Assembly: GCA_937864175.1 (NCBI GenBank)
Contig: CALMJH010000075.1
Coordinates: 1 to 62,817, forward strand
Length of the DNA: 62,817 nt
DNA from: an uncultured Burkholderiales bacterium
GTDB taxonomy: Bacteria > Pseudomonadota > Gammaproteobacteria > Burkholderiales > Burkholderiaceae_A
Direction: 5' to 3'
Numbering within the stretch: the stretch's first letter is position 1; every line of letters begins with the position of its first letter. The position numbers were made by a program, and so were the translations under genes. The notes under the pieces were generated by a model. It did no database searches and was not told the DNA's origin. It saw only the letters and a list, made by a program, of their open reading frames with translations. Shown here piece after piece: positions 1 to 7,283 of the stretch.

Positions 1-359
1 TCGGCTCGGCTCAGCCCACCTGGCCCCAACGGGTCCCCGGCGGGCCTGGATTCAGGGGCCTGGGCAGTGGCCTGGTCCACCGCCGGCGTCGCCGGGCTGG
101 CGGCGACCGGGACCGGCTCGGCCTTGGAGGGCTTGGGCGAAGGGGGCGGCCTTGGGGTGGGCTTGGCAGGGGCCGTCAAGGCAGGAGGCACCAGACGTAC
201 CTCTAGAGCAGTCGAACTCTGAGGACCCGGCCCCAGCAATTGCAGGCCCGAGAGCCACCAACTCAGCAGTAGGTGGGCCAGCAGAACCAAAGCGAGGGCC
301 GGAGGCCAGCCTGACAGGCGTCTCGATCTCGGCTTAAACTGGAGCGATGCAGAATCCAA
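1..359 (-). CDS. N-terminal part of a proline/alanine-rich membrane-anchored protein (runs off left edge)
   Basis: The minus strand is open from about 359 to the window edge. It encodes a short basic N-terminus, one hydrophobic segment (LALVLLAHLLLSWWLSGLQL) and then a long Pro/Ala/Lys-rich linker, a layout typical of a protein anchored in the inner membrane with a periplasmic domain beyond the window. No in-frame ATG is visible; a TTG at 357-359, inside the divergent phaM start, is the only upstream candidate, so the true start may be lower. A DUF3108-type protein is a possible identity but the diagnostic domain is outside the window. Confidence 0.45.
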   Translation of the reverse strand, partial: MDSASLQFKPRSRRLSGWPPALALVLLAHLLLSWWLSGLQLLGPGPQSSTALEVRLVPPALTAPAKPTPRPPPSPKPSKAEPVPVAASPATPAVDQATAQAPESRPAGDPLGPGGLSRA

Positions 360-889
360 GCGATCCCTTTGCCTTTTTAAAGGCCCAATGGCCAGACTTG
401 GGTGGGCACTTTCAGCCTTCGCAGGCTGCCATGTCCAACCTGGACCCGCAAGCCATCGACAAGCGCATCGAAGACCTCAAGACGGTGGAGCAATGGCTGA
501 CCTTCAACCTGAACCTGGTGAAAACCAGCATTCAGGGCCTGGAGGTTCAAAAAGGTACTCTGGCGGCGATTCAACAATTTCAGCAATCCATTCAGACCTT
601 CGGTCATCCCACCAAAGAGAACCAGGAGACCGACGCGCAAGGGGCGACAGAGGCCCCGGCCTCAGATGCGGCCGGAGCCATGGCTCAGGCTGCTCAATGG
701 TGGGGAGGGGTGCAGCAACAGTTCCAACAGTTTGTCTCAGCCGCCCAGCAGGCAGCCGAGCAGGCCGTCCAGCAGCAGTCGACTCCAGCCCCGAGCCGAG
801 CCGCCAAGGCGCCCCGGAAATCGGCCCCAAGGTCACCAAAGTCACCAAAGTCACGCCAGGCGCCCCCCCGGCGGACAAAAAAAGCCTAG
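347..889 (+). CDS. phaM: PhaM-family polyhydroxyalkanoate granule protein
   Basis: A 180-residue protein. The segment around residues 28-75 (IDKRIEDLKTVEQWLTFNLN onward) is the amphipathic PhaM/phasin-like region, followed by a Gln/Ala-rich helix and a strongly basic Lys/Arg/Pro/Ser tail with SPK repeats. In Cupriavidus necator PhaM binds PHB synthase and granules and links them to the nucleoid through such a basic tail; I infer the same role here. No PHA synthase lies in the window. The DNA of the tail carries a 9-base unit (gtcaccaaa) repeated about 2.6 times at 832-858. ATG start; the divergent partner lies directly upstream. Confidence 0.8.
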   Translation: MQNPSDPFAFLKAQWPDLGGHFQPSQAAMSNLDPQAIDKRIEDLKTVEQWLTFNLNLVKTSIQGLEVQKGTLAAIQQFQQSIQTFGHPTKENQETDAQGATEAPASDAAGAMAQAAQWWGGVQQQFQQFVSAAQQAAEQAVQQQSTPAPSRAAKAPRKSAPRSPKSPKSRQAPPRRTKKA

Positions 890-979
890 TTGGATCGGGC
901 TCGCCGACAGGCCTCAGAGCAGTATTTCACCGAGTCCCAGTTCTTGGCCCAGGCCTTGCGCCAGGTCATGGGTCGCTGA
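890..979 (+). CDS. Possible 29-residue ORF directly after phaM
   Basis: Starting with a TTG immediately after the phaM stop codon, the plus strand is open for 29 codons and reads as a helical, Arg/Gln-rich peptide (LDRARRQASEQYFTESQF...). I do not recognise it. Its composition fits coding sequence, but there is no Shine-Dalgarno sequence of its own; it would need translational coupling to phaM. It could equally be a decayed gene remnant. Confidence 0.2.
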   Translation: MDRARRQASEQYFTESQFLAQALRQVMGR

Positions 980-991
980 CACCGCTCACAG

Positions 992-1016
992 GGCTTTGAG
1001 GGCAGAAAAGCCTTAT
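992..1016. terminator. Weak stem-loop between convergent phaM and litR
   Basis: GGCTTT at 992-997 pairs with AAAGCC at 1007-1012, followed by TTATT. It lies in the 174-base gap between the convergent genes. The stem is only 6 bp and the T-tract is interrupted, so termination is a guess from position. Confidence 0.25.
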
Positions 1017-1063
1017 TCCCGCGAAAACTCGTCTGACCAGTCGACATGGCGGTGCGTCAGGCC

Positions 1064-2005
1064 TCAGCCCTGACGGCGCGCCAGACTGTGGCGCTCACGC
1101 CAGTCATGGACCGCCTCGCTTAAGTCCTCGAGTTCGGTGACCACCAGCACCCCGTTGGGGGCCCGACGCTTCAGAGAGGGACAGTGGCCGCCAGCCCAGA
1201 TCTCCACCGCCTCAGGCAGTTTGGCCCGAAGCTCGGTCAAACCCTCTGCCATGAGGTTTGGGTTCATGATGGACGAGAACGACAGCACCACGATATCGAT
1301 GGACTGCGACTCCACGGCCATGGAGATGTCGAAGACGGGCGTCTGAACCCCAAGGGAGAAGCACCGACAGCCCTCGAGGGCCAACAAGGCCTCAACCATG
1401 AGCAGGCCCATGCCATGGGCCTCGCTGGGGAAAGTGGTCAAGAGAACCCTGGGCTGGTGGCCTGGTTGGGGGATGGTGCTGATGGCACTGCGCAAAACGA
1501 CCTGGAGAGACTCTGTGTAGAGGTGCTCCTCAAAGACCTCGAGCTGCCCTCGGGCCCAGGCCTCGCCGACCATCTCGGTCAGGGGCGCCACAACCTCAGT
1601 CACAAACCGCGCCAGCCCCATGCGCAGAACCCGCTGGCTAAGGCCCCTTCGAAGGTCCTCTACCTGGTGGGCCCGAATCAGCTGCATGAACTGCTCTAGG
1701 TCGGCCGCCTGAGGGGAGAGGTGGGCCGGTGCCGTGGAAGGAAGTCGGTCTGCGAGGGCGGCTAACTCGGCATCCGTGAGTCCGATGATCTTGCCCGGCC
1801 GGTGGCCGGCATCCATCAGGCGCCGGATGGCGCGGAGCCGATCTACCTGCTCCAGGGGATAGATGCGTTCGCCGTACTGGTCCCGCTGTGGCGACGGAAA
1901 CCCATAGCGCCTCTCCCAGACCCTGAGCGTGTCCTTGGACAAACCGGTGTCGCGCTCAACCGCCGCGATACTCAGGAAGATGGGTTTGGAGACCGCCTGG
2001 TCCAT
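1064..2005 (-). CDS. litR: LitR/CarH-type MerR regulator with cobalamin-binding photosensory domain
   Basis: A 313-residue repressor-type protein. Residues about 9-75 form a MerR-type winged helix (LSKDTLRVWERRYGFPSP). The C-terminal half is a cobalamin-binding fold: W150-x9-E160-H161 matches the W-x9-EH signature of the CarH/LitR four-helix bundle, and E195-x-H197-x2-G200 matches the lower axial histidine motif. In CarH-type proteins adenosylcobalamin holds a DNA-binding tetramer in the dark and light breaks it, derepressing the targets. I placed the start at ATG 2005 (MDQAVSKPIF); an in-frame upstream extension to 2083 runs through the promoter region and has no family support. It is divergent from the 2129-11966 gene run, which it probably controls. 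Confidence 0.85.
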   Translation of the reverse strand: MDQAVSKPIFLSIAAVERDTGLSKDTLRVWERRYGFPSPQRDQYGERIYPLEQVDRLRAIRRLMDAGHRPGKIIGLTDAELAALADRLPSTAPAHLSPQAADLEQFMQLIRAHQVEDLRRGLSQRVLRMGLARFVTEVVAPLTEMVGEAWARGQLEVFEEHLYTESLQVVLRSAISTIPQPGHQPRVLLTTFPSEAHGMGLLMVEALLALEGCRCFSLGVQTPVFDISMAVESQSIDIVVLSFSSIMNPNLMAEGLTELRAKLPEAVEIWAGGHCPSLKRRAPNGVLVVTELEDLSEAVHDWRERHSLARRQG

Positions 2006-2041
2006 GATTGGCTCGGAAAAACCCTTTTTGTCGTAGACAAA

Positions 2042-2128
2042 TGTTTGACTGAAAAGAACTGATCCCCCTATTATAGGTTTCAACTGGTGTTTTGACTAGA
2101 ACAAAACCACACAAGGAGCAGGTCTCAC
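2042..2128 (+). promoter_or_regulatory. Promoter of the litR-divergent operon with repeated TTTGACT motif
   Basis: TTGACT at 2045-2050, an 18-base spacer and TATTAT at 2069-2074 make a good sigma70-type promoter for the plus-strand operon. The same -10 reads TATAAT on the other strand (2070-2075), so litR may use an overlapping promoter. A near-copy of the -35 area recurs: TGTTTGACT at 2042-2050 and TGTTTTGACT at 2088-2097, in direct orientation on either side of the -10. I infer these as candidate operator half-sites. AAGGAG at 2113-2118 is the ribosome-binding site for the gene at 2129. Confidence 0.55.
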
Positions 2129-2395
2129 ATGCAGAATGCGACGCAAGCAAACCGCCAAAACCTGCAGGTCCAAAGGATTCTAATGGCCAGCGCGGGCCTC
2201 TTTTTGTTTGCAGGCCTGGTCTGGACCCTCTCAAAAGACCGTCTCCACCTCGATCGTCCCCAGCAAGCCGAGAGCACCTCGGCAACGGAGCGGTCGGGCC
2301 TTTCAGACCGTCACGCCGAGCTGGTCTCCCGCCACGAGAGCCTCTCGGGCTTTGGGCTGCTGCAGGCCGACGCCGGCCGGTCCAAGACTCACTAA
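2129..2395 (+). CDS. Small single-pass membrane protein, first gene of the light-type operon
   Basis: An 88-residue protein that I do not recognise. It has a polar N-terminus, one hydrophobic segment at about residues 17-34 (RILMASAGLFLFAGLVWTLS) and a polar, charged C-terminal half with no cysteines, so a single membrane span with a short soluble tail is likely. AAGGAG ten bases before the ATG is the strongest ribosome-binding site in this operon, which argues that the gene is real. It precedes the glutathione peroxidase gene by 11 bases. Confidence 0.6.
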   Translation: MQNATQANRQNLQVQRILMASAGLFLFAGLVWTLSKDRLHLDRPQQAESTSATERSGLSDRHAELVSRHESLSGFGLLQADAGRSKTH

Positions 2396-2406
2396 GGCCC
2401 GAGGCC

Positions 2407-3009
2407 ATGCACCGACGAAGCGTCCTTCTGGGGCTGCTGGGACTCTGGTCCGCCAGCCCACTGAACACCGCCTCTGCGGCTGCGTCTGCCAACACGCCGG
2501 CAGCTGGCTGCCCAAGCCTTCTGAATGCCACCATGGCACGCCTGCAAGACGACGCCCCCGTCAACCTCTGTGACTTCAGAGGCAAGACCCTGCTGGTTGT
2601 CAATACGGCGAGCTACTGCGGCTTCACCGACCAGTACAAGGACCTCGAGGCCCTCTACCAGCAGTACCAGTCCAGGGGCCTGGTGGTGCTTGGTTTTCCG
2701 TCCAACGACTTTAGCCAAGAGCCAGGATCCAACCAGGCGGTTGCCGAATTCTGCTCGAACACCTACTCCGTCAAGTTTCCGATGTTCGGCAAAAGCCATG
2801 TCCGCGGCGCAAATGCAAACCCGCTGTTCAAGGCACTGGCCCGGCAGGCCGAGGCGCCGAGCTGGAATTTTCACAAGTACCTCATCGGCCCGGACGGGCG
2901 GCTCGTCCGAAGCTATGCCAGTGCAGTGAGTCCCCTGTCTCGAGCCGTTCGGGCTGACATCGAGGGCCTCTTAAACCACGTCAAAAGCAACCCCCAACAG
3001 AAAGGTTGA
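2407..3009 (+). CDS. Glutathione/thioredoxin peroxidase, exported
   Basis: A 200-residue thiol peroxidase of the Gpx family. The catalytic tetrad is visible: Cys71 in NTASYCGFT, Gln104 in FSQEPG, and Trp153-Asn154 in SWNFHKYL. Cysteine replaces selenocysteine, as in most bacterial members, so thioredoxin may be the reductant. The first 25 residues (MHRRSVLLGLLGLWS) form a signal peptide with a cleavage region around TASAAA, which places it in the periplasm. I chose ATG 2407 because the in-frame upstream extension lacks family similarity and overlaps the small gene. It probably reduces lipid or organic hydroperoxides, which fits the lipid and oxidative-stress genes that follow. Confidence 0.87.
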   Translation: MHRRSVLLGLLGLWSASPLNTASAAASANTPAAGCPSLLNATMARLQDDAPVNLCDFRGKTLLVVNTASYCGFTDQYKDLEALYQQYQSRGLVVLGFPSNDFSQEPGSNQAVAEFCSNTYSVKFPMFGKSHVRGANANPLFKALARQAEAPSWNFHKYLIGPDGRLVRSYASAVSPLSRAVRADIEGLLNHVKSNPQQKG

Positions 3010-3011
3010 CC

Positions 3012-3824
3012 ATGAACGCTCCCGAGAAAATCCTCTCCAACCCGCTGCCGGACGTTCAGTCCAACCTTGACACCCGCAACCTGCCCATCCAGCGCGTTGG
3101 CATCAAAGGCTTTCGGCATCCCGTCCTGGTAGCAACGGCCATTGGGCCTCAGCCCTCGGTCGCCACCATTGAGATGGGAGTTGGTCTGCCCCACCACGTC
3201 AAGGGCACCCACATGTCTCGTTTCATCGAGGTCTTCCAGAATCACGACAAGCCCTTGGAGATGGCCAGTCTTCACAGCCTCATGCGCGCCATGCTCGACC
3301 GGCTCGAGGCCAGTGATGGCTTCATTGCCATTGAATTGCCGTATTTCATTCGCAAGTCGGCCCCAGTCTCCGGCGTGAGCTCGCTCATGGACTATCAGGC
3401 TAAATGGCAGGCCCAGCGGCAAGATGGCAAGGACCGCCTGTCGCTCCAGGTGGTTGTACCCGTGACCAGCCTCTGCCCCTGTTCCAAAAACATCTCCGAC
3501 TACGGCGCCCACAATCAACGCTCACACGTGACCATCACCGTCGAGTCCCAACAGGCGGTGACCCCGGAGCAGCTGATTCGAATCGCAGAGTCCGCTGCCT
3601 CCTGCGAGCTCTGGGGGTTGCTCAAACGGCCCGATGAGAAATACGTCACCGAGCGGGCCTACGACAACCCCAAGTTCGTCGAAGACCTCGTCCGAGACAT
3701 GGCCCTGATGCTGGCCGCAAATCCACAGTTCACGGGCTTTACCGTGGAGAGCGAAAACTTTGAGTCGATCCACAACCACTCGGCTTACGCCCGGATCGAC
3801 CACGGCTCCCGACTGCAGTCTTGA
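3012..3824 (+). CDS. folE2: GTP cyclohydrolase IB (FolE2)
   Basis: A 270-residue protein that converts GTP to 7,8-dihydroneopterin triphosphate, the first step to folate and other pterins. The family's metal and active-site region is present as SLCPCSKNISDYGAHNQRS, with the EMGVGLP and KGTHMSRF segments before it. FolE2 is the metal-flexible alternative to zinc-dependent FolE. ATG 3012 follows AAAGG and sits 2 bases after the gpx stop. Pterin supply in a litR-linked operon is notable because photolyase antenna cofactors are folates, and a GTP cyclohydrolase gene is also light-regulated in some LitR-containing bacteria; no photolyase is present here. Confidence 0.92.
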   Translation: MNAPEKILSNPLPDVQSNLDTRNLPIQRVGIKGFRHPVLVATAIGPQPSVATIEMGVGLPHHVKGTHMSRFIEVFQNHDKPLEMASLHSLMRAMLDRLEASDGFIAIELPYFIRKSAPVSGVSSLMDYQAKWQAQRQDGKDRLSLQVVVPVTSLCPCSKNISDYGAHNQRSHVTITVESQQAVTPEQLIRIAESAASCELWGLLKRPDEKYVTERAYDNPKFVEDLVRDMALMLAANPQFTGFTVESENFESIHNHSAYARIDHGSRLQS

Positions 3825-5224
3825 GCCCCACAGACGTGGCCTCCTCGGCCCCTCGGCCACGGGTGGTAGTGGTTGGCAGCGGGATCTCGGGTCTTAGCGC
3901 AGCCTGGCACCTTCTTGACCACGCCGATGTCACCCTCTTGGAGTCTGGCGAGAGGCTAGGCGGCCACACCCACACCCACCAGGTAGAGGTAGATGGGCAG
4001 ACCGGCCCAGTGGACACCGGCTTTATTGTCTTTAATCACCGAACCTACCCTGGCCTCACCCGCTGGTTTAACCAGCTTGGTGTGAAGGTCCACGAGGCAG
4101 ACATGTCGTTTGCGGTCTCCGTCGAGGACGGCCGATTCGAGTGGTGCGGTTCAAGCCTTAAAAGCGTCTTCGCCCAGAAGAGAAACCTTCTCTCGCCCAC
4201 CTTCTGGCGGATGCTGATCGATATTCTTCGCTTCAACGCACAGGCGCCGAAGGACTCTGCGCGATGGGCGAGGACGGGCGAGGCGGGTCCCAGTCTGGGT
4301 GACTACCTGGATCAACACCACTACAGCGAGCGCTTTCAGATGGGCTACCTGCTCCCGATGGCGGGCGCCATCTGGTCTTGTCCGGCCCTTCAGATGCGGG
4401 CCTTCCCACTCCAGAGCTTTGTTCGGTTTTGTCTTAACCATGGCCTGCTGTCGCTTGTGAACCGCCCGCAGTGGCTGAGCCTGAAGGGGGGCAGTCAGAC
4501 TTACATCACGGCCCTGCTTGAGCAGACTCGCCATCAAGGCTTAGCCCTCTCCGTCAAGACGGGTCATCCGGTTGCGGGGCTCGACTGGGTGGATGCAAAG
4601 ACGGTTCGAGTCCGGGGCAGAAAGGCCGCGGATGGAAGTGACTTTGAACTAACCGCCGATGCCGTCATTCTGGCCTGCCACTCAGACCAGGCCCTTGAGA
4701 TTCTTGGCCAGGTGGACCACCCAGCCAAAGACCACCTTCGGAAAATTCGCTACCAGCCGAACAAGGCCTACCTCCACACCGACCTCTCCTTCATGCCACG
4801 ACGGCGCGGTGCGTGGGCCGCCTGGAATTATCAGTCCAGCCACCTGAAAGCCCAGCCCGACCAACGCATTGCGGTGACCTACTGGATGAACCAACTCCAG
4901 TCTCTGGTCTTTGACCGCCCGCTGCTGGTGACCCTCAATCCACTCACCCCACCGCCAGCCACCGAGACGCTTCGGGTCTTGGACTATGCCCATCCTATCT
5001 TTGATGGCCCAGCAATCCAGGCCCAGTCAGACCTCTCTGTCGCCCAGGGTGCAGACCGAGTCTGGTTTGCCGGCGCCTGGCTGGGCAATGGATTTCATGA
5101 GGACGGCTTTCAGTCCGGGCGTCAGGCAGCGATGGACCTGGTCGAGCGCCTCGGCTGCCCCTCACACTCTCACGGGCCCACCGCGGGCCAATTGGAAAGC
5201 CTGGCCGCAGGATCGATGGCATGA
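3821..5224 (+). CDS. FAD-dependent amine-oxidase-like oxidoreductase of the CFA/DUF1365 cluster
   Basis: A 467-residue flavoprotein. The N-terminal Rossmann dinucleotide-binding motif is VVVVGSGISGLSAAWHL followed by LLESGERLGGHTHT, and a C-terminal FAD-binding segment reads VWFAGAWLGNGFHEDGFQSG. The family sits beside DUF1365 and CFA-like genes in many Proteobacteria, where it is linked to modified fatty acids; a desaturase role in furan fatty acid synthesis has been described for that type of pathway, but I cannot assign the step here. It starts at TTG 3821 overlapping the folE2 stop (TTGA); GTG 3836 is an alternative. Confidence 0.85.
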   Translation: MSPTDVASSAPRPRVVVVGSGISGLSAAWHLLDHADVTLLESGERLGGHTHTHQVEVDGQTGPVDTGFIVFNHRTYPGLTRWFNQLGVKVHEADMSFAVSVEDGRFEWCGSSLKSVFAQKRNLLSPTFWRMLIDILRFNAQAPKDSARWARTGEAGPSLGDYLDQHHYSERFQMGYLLPMAGAIWSCPALQMRAFPLQSFVRFCLNHGLLSLVNRPQWLSLKGGSQTYITALLEQTRHQGLALSVKTGHPVAGLDWVDAKTVRVRGRKAADGSDFELTADAVILACHSDQALEILGQVDHPAKDHLRKIRYQPNKAYLHTDLSFMPRRRGAWAAWNYQSSHLKAQPDQRIAVTYWMNQLQSLVFDRPLLVTLNPLTPPPATETLRVLDYAHPIFDGPAIQAQSDLSVAQGADRVWFAGAWLGNGFHEDGFQSGRQAAMDLVERLGCPSHSHGPTAGQLESLAAGSMA

Positions 5225-6021
5225 TGGACGGCGCCATGCCGACCCCCCAGACTCCTCGAATCGTTTTTGGCGAGATCGGTCATCGACGACTCGCCCCACG
5301 GCTGCACGCCTTTGTCGCACGGGCTTTTTACCTTCAACTTCCCCTAGTCAGCCTGTCAGAACATCAGAATCAGGCCGGCCAGATTCGAGCTGGTAACTGG
5401 GTCTGGGGCCTCAACCGACCGGCGCTCCTACAGGTCATGGACCGCGACCACGGCGATGGTGGCCCCTGCCTGGCCTGGGCCAGACAACAACTCAAGGCTG
5501 CTGGCCTTGACGATCTCGTCGATGGAGAAATCTGGCTCAGCTGCCTGCCGAGAATGCTGGGCTACACCTTCAAGCCAGTGAGTTTCTGGTTCTGCGAAAA
5601 CCGTCAGGGTCAGACACTGGCGATCATTGCCGAGGTCAACAACACCTTTGGTGATCGTCACGTCTACCTCCTGGATTGCCGCTCCGGGGGCTCTCAGTTT
5701 GGCTACCGATCGGGTCAGACCCTGGTCTGCCAGAAGGCCTTCTACGTCTCCCCTTTTTTTCCTGTCAGCGGTGAGTACCAGTTCCGCTTCCGCCGAGGCG
5801 AGCTTGGCCAGAGGGATTTGGCCAGAATTGAGTACCGAGACCCTGAGCCCGTACTGCTGACCCATATGAGTGGCATGGTCAGGCGTCTAGATCATTTCTC
5901 TGGCCTTCGGGCCGCCCTCAGTCAGCCCCTCTTTAGCCTTGGTGTCATCCTGCAGATCCATTGGCATGCACTGGTCTTGTGGCTCAAGAAAGTCCCACTT
6001 GTTGCAAGGCCTGCGCCATGA
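5221..6021 (+). CDS. DUF1365 family protein
   Basis: A 266-residue member of DUF1365, the usual partner of the FAD oxidoreductase and CFA-like methyltransferase. Family landmarks are visible: the HRRLAPRLHAF N-terminus, LPRMLGYTFKPVSFWFC in the middle, IAEVNNTFGDRHVYLL, and KAFYVSPFFPVSGEYQFRF. Its biochemical activity is not established. The start ATG overlaps the upstream stop as ATGA, and its own stop overlaps the next start in the same way, so the three products are probably made in coupled amounts. Confidence 0.88.
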   Translation: MMDGAMPTPQTPRIVFGEIGHRRLAPRLHAFVARAFYLQLPLVSLSEHQNQAGQIRAGNWVWGLNRPALLQVMDRDHGDGGPCLAWARQQLKAAGLDDLVDGEIWLSCLPRMLGYTFKPVSFWFCENRQGQTLAIIAEVNNTFGDRHVYLLDCRSGGSQFGYRSGQTLVCQKAFYVSPFFPVSGEYQFRFRRGELGQRDLARIEYRDPEPVLLTHMSGMVRRLDHFSGLRAALSQPLFSLGVILQIHWHALVLWLKKVPLVARPAP

Positions 6022-7283
6022 GCAGCGTCTTAGAGCGGCCCCCACTTCGGCCACCATGTCCCCGTCCGCCCTTGATGGCCCGGCTCGCCCTGCGCCTCTT
6101 GGATCGGCTGGAGTTTGGCGAACTGAGGCTGCGGGGGCCCGACGGCTTTGAGCGGGTCTTTGGTCGGCCGGCATCAGCCTGGCCAGGGGATCCCGATGAC
6201 CTCATCGAACTTCAAATCAAAGACTGGCGGGTCCTCCAGCAGGCCGTCTCAAAAGGGGACATTGGGTTTGGTGAGGCCTACCTGGAAGGTCGTTGGACCA
6301 CAAACCACCTGCCTGGCCTGCTGAGGCTTCTCATCCGCAACCGACATGCGGTGGAGTCAGCCATCCAGGGACGCTTCTGGGCCCTGCTCGTCGACCGCCT
6401 CCAACACCTCCTGCGGGCCAACACTCGTCGGCAAGCCCGCAAAAACATTCAGGCGCACTATGACCTGGGCAACGACTTCTATGCTGCCTGGCTCGATCCG
6501 ACGATGACCTACTCGAGTGCCCTCTTTGACCGGATGGGCCAATGGGACCGACCCGTCGACCTCGAGGCCGGTCAGCATCGAAAAATAGACCGGGCCCTGG
6601 CCGAACTGGGACCCCTCGGCCCTCTGTCCAGAACCCTTGAAATTGGCTGTGGCTGGGGTGGCCTCGCGCTGCGTCGGCTCCAGCAAGCTCCTGGTCATCA
6701 TCTGGGTCTAACCCTCTCGCCGAGTCAGCAGGCCTGGGCCCAAGAGCGCCTGGCGGCCCAGGGCCTCTCCAGTCGTGCCGAGATTCGTCTGCAAGACTAC
6801 CGAGACGTCGACGGAGAATTCGACGCCATTGTCTCGATTGAGATGATTGAGGCCGTCGGAGAGGCCTATTGGCCAAGCTACTTTCGAAAATTGGCCGCCT
6901 GTCTGAAACCTGGTGGCCGCGCAGTGGTCCAAGCCATTGTGATTGACGATCGGCTCTTCCGACGATACCGGCAAGGCACGGACTTCATACAGAAGTACAT
7001 CTTCCCGGGTGGCATGTTGGTGAGTCGTGGTGTGATCGCAGAGCAGGTTCGGCGAGCCGGCCTCCAGACCCTACAGGCCTTTGGGTTTGGACCCGATTAC
7101 GGCAGAACCTTGCGCCTGTGGCTCGATCACTTCGATCGGCAATGGCCCCAAATACAGCAGTTGGGGTTTGATGAGCGATTTGCCCGAATGTGGCGTTTTT
7201 ACCTGGCCTACTGCGAGGCAGGTTTTCAATCAGGTGACCTGGATGTCCTTCAATACACCCTGGAAAAGCCCGTCGAATCCTAA
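6018..7283 (+). CDS. CFA-synthase-like SAM methyltransferase with altered active site
   Basis: A 421-residue protein of the cyclopropane fatty acid synthase family with the SAM motif LEIGCGWGGLAL (about 207-218) and the lipid-site segment AHYDLGNDFY. Compared with E. coli Cfa, the catalytic Cys of YSCAYW is Ser167 (YSSALF), the His of FEHVG is Ala279 (MIEAVG), and the His of LLHTIG is Gln305 (VVQAI). The bicarbonate-assisted ring-closing chemistry is therefore doubtful; methylation of an unsaturated acyl chain in membrane phospholipid, as in furan fatty acid synthesis, is a reasonable inference. I chose ATG 6018 from the ATGA overlap with the DUF1365 gene. Confidence 0.88.
   Translation: MSSVLERPPLRPPCPRPPLMARLALRLLDRLEFGELRLRGPDGFERVFGRPASAWPGDPDDLIELQIKDWRVLQQAVSKGDIGFGEAYLEGRWTTNHLPGLLRLLIRNRHAVESAIQGRFWALLVDRLQHLLRANTRRQARKNIQAHYDLGNDFYAAWLDPTMTYSSALFDRMGQWDRPVDLEAGQHRKIDRALAELGPLGPLSRTLEIGCGWGGLALRRLQQAPGHHLGLTLSPSQQAWAQERLAAQGLSSRAEIRLQDYRDVDGEFDAIVSIEMIEAVGEAYWPSYFRKLAACLKPGGRAVVQAIVIDDRLFRRYRQGTDFIQKYIFPGGMLVSRGVIAEQVRRAGLQTLQAFGFGPDYGRTLRLWLDHFDRQWPQIQQLGFDERFARMWRFYLAYCEAGFQSGDLDVLQYTLEKPVES

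Noticed and set aside
52-337. Two short frames (minus 52-261, plus 152-337) at the left edge
   Set aside because: A third frame on the minus strand gives a membrane anchor plus linker and explains the region better.
388-999. 203-codon plus-strand frame overlapping phaM in another frame
   Set aside because: phaM frame has family similarity; this one is low-complexity Arg/Gly/Pro sequence.
1055-1075. Inverted repeat CGTCAGG/CCTGACG at the litR 3' end considered as terminator
   Set aside because: It overlaps the litR stop codon and no T-tract follows on either strand.
2060-2090. TGATCC sequence as a possible RpoE/ChrR (singlet-oxygen sigma factor) -35
   Set aside because: No TAAG-type -10 at the expected 18-base distance; sigma70-type elements fit better.
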